From contig CM106585.1 of the NCBI GenBank assembly GCA_048013815.1, positions 14,632,001 through 14,696,000 on the forward strand: a DNA stretch of 64,000 nucleotides. The letters run 5' to 3'. The stretch is from Setoptus koraiensis (taxonomy: Eukaryota; Arthropoda). Shown here piece after piece: positions 59,290 through 64,000 of this stretch (positions within the stretch are counted from its first letter, which is position 1; the number at the start of each line of letters is the position of its first letter). The translations under genes were made by a program, and so were the position numbers. The notes under the pieces were generated by a model, which searched no databases, was not told where the DNA came from, and saw only the letters and a list, made by a program, of their open reading frames with translations.

Positions 59290-60492
59290 ATGTCTTTTTT
59301 AAAGATACGTGTACCAATAAGTAGTTAAAGTCACCGGGCAATATTCAAAACTTCTCGTTCGTGAGTTGACGCGTGTAAAAATGTATAATTTGGAGGGATA
59401 TTCTGTTAAGGAAGACACGTTGTGTTATAATAATTGTTCCTGTATTAGTTGCTGTCATGTATTCCTTCTGACAAAAATTGCTGTTGATAATTGATTAGCG
59501 ATAGTCAGTCTAAGTAAGACATGTTACGAGGGTTTCAAATTAATTGATCTCTTGGAGTATAATATTTAGATTAATATATTCAGTAATCAAAATGGCTGCT
59601 GTTGTTGGTAGTCACAATGTATCATATTGTTTCTGCTTAGTATATTATATAATGGCAATCGATTTTCTTTTTCTCTTTTTGATCATTTTTCCTCTGGCTC
59701 CATCGCGACATAATTAATTCTTCTGATTGGCGTTGTTTTTTGTGAAACTTTCAATTGTTTAGACGTACATAAATCATGCGCTGTTGCCTAGTTGAGATTC
59801 AATTGAAGGACGATTCAATTGATATTATTCGGACAAGCTAGTTTCACTGTCTAGTGTTGGTGGTTACAATTCCATTATGCGACACATTGACGACGATATC
59901 ACAACAATAATGATTATAACATAATATTTTAGTATTTGGCAAAATTTGTGGCTTCGTGGAATGCGTGGCGACTCCCAGATCTGTCTTCGATGTGTCGTTT
60001 GTTTTAACAACACTGAGTAATAACAACACCGAGTGATGATCGATAATGTAATAAACGAATGTGATAGTTATTGACTAATAATTATTGAGATATTTTGATA
60101 TTTTCTCACTCAAAAATAATTATGATAATAATAATAATAATTTCTAATTGTAATAATGATGAAACATCGTGCAGCTAATTCGGATAGAACACTGTTGTAT
60201 TTTACCTCTGATATTTTGAATCGGGTAACCATCGGGCCGGTCTAATCAGTGCCTTTCCGCTCCAAAATAGCAGTGTACATGCAATTGTAAAAGGGTAGAG
60301 CCACCCCACGGCCACCACCTCCGTCGTTCACCTGTGTGTGCATGTGCCCACTTGTAACTACAGCTGTTTGCTCCGAGTCCGCACTGGGGGCACGGACAGG
60401 AGGCGACTGAGAATACGCAAGCAAATAATGAGCGTTGTTAGGGAGATTGGGAGATAGTGCACGGGAGATTGGGAGAATCGACAGTGGTTGTT
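59290..60492. other. CED-6 upstream region up to the assembly gap
   Basis: AT-rich with no gene seen, except the last 250 bases, which are GC-rich and contain GGGAGATTGGGAGA-type repeats at the gap edge. Confidence 0.45.
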
Positions 60493-60992
60493 NNNNNNNN
60501 NNNNNNNNNNNNNNNNNNNNNNNNNNNNNNNNNNNNNNNNNNNNNNNNNNNNNNNNNNNNNNNNNNNNNNNNNNNNNNNNNNNNNNNNNNNNNNNNNNNN
60601 NNNNNNNNNNNNNNNNNNNNNNNNNNNNNNNNNNNNNNNNNNNNNNNNNNNNNNNNNNNNNNNNNNNNNNNNNNNNNNNNNNNNNNNNNNNNNNNNNNNN
60701 NNNNNNNNNNNNNNNNNNNNNNNNNNNNNNNNNNNNNNNNNNNNNNNNNNNNNNNNNNNNNNNNNNNNNNNNNNNNNNNNNNNNNNNNNNNNNNNNNNNN
60801 NNNNNNNNNNNNNNNNNNNNNNNNNNNNNNNNNNNNNNNNNNNNNNNNNNNNNNNNNNNNNNNNNNNNNNNNNNNNNNNNNNNNNNNNNNNNNNNNNNNN
60901 NNNNNNNNNNNNNNNNNNNNNNNNNNNNNNNNNNNNNNNNNNNNNNNNNNNNNNNNNNNNNNNNNNNNNNNNNNNNNNNNNNNNNNNNNNNN
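60493..60992. other. Assembly gap of 500 N
   Basis: Exactly 500 undetermined bases, a round number that suggests a default scaffold gap of unknown true size. Frames drawn through it are artefacts. Confidence 0.98.
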
Positions 60993-62150
60993 TTAACCCT
61001 TCCCCCGAAGAATCAGACAGACTCTGGCCAGTACTGACATAATAAAGTCGCTTTCCATTGATACTTCCTCTTGTAATCTTGGAGGCCGGTTGGTGTTGAG
61101 AACAATCTAAGCCTAGTTAGTTTGCTCTCAATTTGCGCTTACAAGCTAAACCTCATTCACGGAGACACATCTTGCAAACAAACTATAGCCTAAATTTACT
61201 CTCGTGATGTAGCTGATTTGATTTACTTACTCAATTGGATATGGCAAAAAATGAAATAGGTATGAGACTAGTCTATTCGTGCTCAGTTTCTCCAGCCCAG
61301 AATAGATACCATGATGGCTCTGATTATAAATAAGAAAGAAATCGAATGGAAAACTGGTGCAGTTTTAGTGCGCTATCCTTCTACGTTTTCCACCTTTCGA
61401 GATGATCAAGCGCCAGGTCGATCGGGCACAATTTTCACGAGATCAGTCAACTGTAACAACAGAATTAATTAGTACAAACCAAGTCTTTGATATTATTCAT
61501 TGAAAAGTTCTTTTTTCATCATTTCCACTCAGCACCTTTGACTAGGTCGTTTCGGAACAAAACTTGATATAATGTTTATCGAAGGTGTTGATCCGAAGAG
61601 AATCACAACTACAATGTACTTACATTGTTTGACAACAATATGCGAGTTCTGTGTAGAAGTTTTGCTGCTAATAGCATAGCTGGATCTTTATTGATTCTGG
61701 GGTGTGTTTGTTTATTTTCCACTGTTATAACGCTCTAGACATGTTTACCTTGAATTGATTGCTTCATTATAGCTTCGTTTGTGTTGTGCTCGATAATTCA
61801 CACGTAACTTATCCGACGGATAACAGGCGCTGTAACACTTACTTGATTTCATATTGGATTGAAGAAGAGGGCGAGTCAGATTTTGCCTGGCATAGGCCGA
61901 CTTCTTTGCACTCACAAAGCACCAGTGAAAGTCTCCTAATTGAATTTTCAATTTTACCGTGTGCGTTTTTATTTCGATAGCTTTCCACTGGAATGTTTCC
62001 AGCTAGTTTTTATGATTCACTAGCACTTGATTTATGTTGCGCGGAGCGCAGTTCAACTCGCTTGCATGCTCAATGGATAAATAAACATTAGATGAAACAT
62101 TGTAGATTTCGTTATGTAATTTAATGCGCTCTGCACGCCTGTGGCGGAGA
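60993..62150. other. Intergenic between the gap and the SDR gene
   Basis: No gene seen. The 100 bases next to the gap are likely the far side of the unresolved repeat. Short frames near 61750-61980 carry no domain. Confidence 0.4.
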
Positions 62151-62157
62151 ATCCACT

Positions 62158-62170
62158 GTATATAAATAGA
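62158..62170 (+). promoter_or_regulatory. TATA box of the SDR gene
   Basis: TGTATATAAATAG lies about 30 bases before an initiator-like AGTTCATTCC (about 62187-62198), about 140 bases upstream of the start codon. A strong TATA/Inr arrangement. Confidence 0.7.
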
Positions 62171-62308
62171 ATCAGACATTCGATAGTTAGTTCATTCCAG
62201 TAATCAACCTGATCGCGCGTCGTCTCGCAAGCAACAACACTTACACTGTTAGAGTTCATAAATCCAAATTCAAAACATCAACACACAATCTCTTCGAAAA
62301 CAATCATC

Positions 62309-63061
62309 ATGGCAGACCGCAAAGTAGCCCTCGTGACAGGATCTAGTTCGGGTATCGGCGAGGCCATAGCTTATGAGTACGCCAAGTTAGATTATCATGT
62401 AGTTATAACAGGTAGAAACCAGGACAGACTGAACAAGGTGGCGGCCAAAGTTACCGAACTCAGTCCGTCCAAACTTGCCCCATTGATCGTTAAAGCGGAC
62501 TTCCTGGACATGGCACAAGTCGAAAATTTGTTCAACAAGACCATCGAGAAATTTCAACGTCTAGATATCCTCATCAACAACGCCGGCTACGCAGGAGCTA
62601 GCAAAACTCTGGATAAGGGCGACGATTTTATGGTTGACTTCAACAACATTCTTCATGTCAATTTATTTTCATCCGTGCGATTGAGTCAGTTGGCCTTGCC
62701 CTACCTGAAGAAAACCAAAGGTTCCATTGTCAATGTATCTTCGATCGCATCAAGAATTGCCGTTCCGTCCGTGTCTTACAGCGTTTCGAAAGCGGGCGTC
62801 ACCATGCTGACCAAATGTCTTGCAAACGTTGCAGGATCATCTGGAGTACGAGTCAACACTGTCTCACCTGGACCGATCGCAACAAATTTACTTTCCGATC
62901 ATAACAAATACGCCAGTATGACAATTATCAACCGAGTTGGTCAGGCGCAAGAGATCGCCGATTTGGTTGTCTTTGTCACCTCTGACAAAGCGAAGTTTAT
63001 TCATGGGGCCGAGTTGGATATCGACGGTGGAACATGGGTCAAATTTCCATTTCAGCAATGA
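62309..63061 (+). CDS. Classical short-chain dehydrogenase/reductase
   Basis: 250 aa, single exon. The cofactor-binding motif TGSSSGIG is at 10-17 and NNAG at 90-93. The catalytic Ser is in IVNVSSIAS (144/145), with Tyr157 and Lys161 in YSVSK. The PG motif is in VSPGPIATNLL. The C-terminal part contains the usual GAELDIDGG. TGR after the second strand (VVITGRNQ) suggests NADP(H) preference through the Arg. It belongs to the 'classical' SDR type, close to the many uncharacterised 3-oxoacyl-reductase-like or glucose-dehydrogenase-like SDRs of mites and nematodes. The substrate cannot be told. It has a clear TATA promoter and an AATAAA 25 bases after the stop. Confidence 0.94.
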   Translation: MADRKVALVTGSSSGIGEAIAYEYAKLDYHVVITGRNQDRLNKVAAKVTELSPSKLAPLIVKADFLDMAQVENLFNKTIEKFQRLDILINNAGYAGASKTLDKGDDFMVDFNNILHVNLFSSVRLSQLALPYLKKTKGSIVNVSSIASRIAVPSVSYSVSKAGVTMLTKCLANVAGSSGVRVNTVSPGPIATNLLSDHNKYASMTIINRVGQAQEIADLVVFVTSDKAKFIHGAELDIDGGTWVKFPFQQ

Positions 63062-63085
63062 AGTGATCAGCATTGTCAGGTAATC

Positions 63086-63091
63086 AATAAA
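63086..63091 (+). terminator. Polyadenylation signal of the SDR gene
   Basis: AATAAA 25 bases after the stop codon. Confidence 0.65.
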
Positions 63092-63099
63092 CATTTTTC

Positions 63100-64000
63100 A
63101 AGACAAAAATTTGCCCTTCATAATTGTTAATTTTTCAATGTCCTGCTATTGATCACTAGCATCTTTCGATTGGGTGAATATTTGAGTTATGTCAGCTCCT
63201 TGCGAACACGGCCGATCGCTACTTCGTGGTTGCTTCAAATCTCTCATTCTTTGTAGTCGAGCAGAACAGGATTAAAGAACGCGCCACAAGAGCGTTATTT
63301 TTCATCCAAGTTATCGTTTCAAGCATCGGAAAAAAAAAGTTCAAATTTTCTCCGAGTAAGAGTGCACCATTTCTACGCGGTCGCGAATATATGAAATTCG
63401 AACATAAATCGTCTAGCACATTATTTCAGGAGCTCTCAATTGTCTCTAATGTAGATATATCTAAACATAAGTCGGAATACAGTGGCGGAAACAACCTGCC
63501 GATTGGAGGTTTACTTTGTATTCTCATCACAATCTCTACACCAAAAGGCATCTGACTATCTCAGACTACAGTGAGACAAAAGCTTCAGATGGGTGTTATG
63601 GGGCCAAAATGAACTATTCTCTGAACTCAACTTGGGGTGGCCAAGTTCGACTCAGACCTTGCGTAGCACTGGACGTCACTTTGGCCACTAGTTCAATTTG
63701 CGATAGCTCCCAGTAGTTGAGGTGTCTCCGGTAGATATTTACTCTGCCGGGGCCAGACGGCCATCTTGTTGCGTGGCAGGTGGCCTTTCCATTCTCATGT
63801 CAGTCTAGATTTTCTCATTTCGATGTTTATCGCAAATGTATTTCTAAACTTTCGCCAATTTTCACTCTCAATTAGAATGTCCTGAATGAAATATTCGAAG
63901 CGTTCCCTAAAAGTTGGCTCGCATCATTCGCATAGCTGCTTCCAGGACCCCAATGATCACTGTGAGGCGTTCTTCTTTCATCCACTTAGCGCACATTGGT
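63100..64000. other. Window end, no gene recognised
   Basis: Open frames at 63226-63555 and 63516-63716 have non-ATG or weak starts and no domain. The last 300 bases are GC-richer. Nothing supportable. Confidence 0.4.

Noticed and set aside
60400-61060. Possible LTR-type ends around the gap
   Set aside because: An ATAATAAAG word and GC-rich edges alone are not enough; no coding part, paired repeats or target duplication can be seen.
63226-63716. Two frames at the end of the window
   Set aside because: No domain, no promoter, and antisense frames of equal quality.

Overview
The window is animal nuclear DNA, most likely from an arthropod and probably a chelicerate, with an acariform mite as my best guess. 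Four things point that way: gustatory receptors with the TM7 'TY...Q' signature, Dscam-like two-Ig units in tandem, a canonical GT-AG intron in several genes, and very intron-poor housekeeping genes. A 7 kb L-type calcium channel, a SETDB1-type methyltransferase, RRP9 and an SDR are each one uninterrupted reading frame. The species is an inference; no marker gene settles it.

Layout. 1-11.6 kb is almost gene-free: low-complexity, locally GC-rich, triplet- and minisatellite-rich DNA with one small secreted-peptide gene (3907-4110, +). 11.6-16.6 kb holds two tandem copies of a four-exon gene for a secreted two-Ig-domain protein, matching the layout of chelicerate shortened-Dscam 5' cassettes; their 3' halves are nearly identical. 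17.5-17.8 kb is a foldback repeat just upstream of SETDB1/eggless (17972-20911, +). A pogo/Tigger-like transposase scrap (21090-21302, -) precedes the Cav1 channel (21735-28730, -), then RRP9 (29520-30650, -), a divergent tRNA-Ser(UGA) with an intron (30842-30940, +) and Rab11 (31799-32488, +).

32.5-36.1 kb shows no gene. 36168-41389 (+) is a three-exon secreted protein of about 1576 aa with a vitellogenin/lipoprotein N-terminal domain; its second intron holds a hAT-type MITE. 42.2-57.2 kb is a cluster of four gustatory receptor genes (three +, one -), all with one long first exon and two short 3' exons. A deleted MULE DNA transposon (45322-46544) with a perfect 9-bp target duplication sits between the first and second receptor and splits a small reading frame. 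58362-59284 (-) is the phagocytosis adaptor CED-6/GULP. A 500-N assembly gap lies at 60493-60992. A TATA-driven SDR oxidoreductase gene (62309-63061, +) closes the window.

The genes do not form a pathway. The coherent groups are the receptor cluster (chemosensation) and the Ig pair (cell-surface or immune recognition). I saw no endogenous virus, LTR element or Polinton that I can support, and no CRISPR array.
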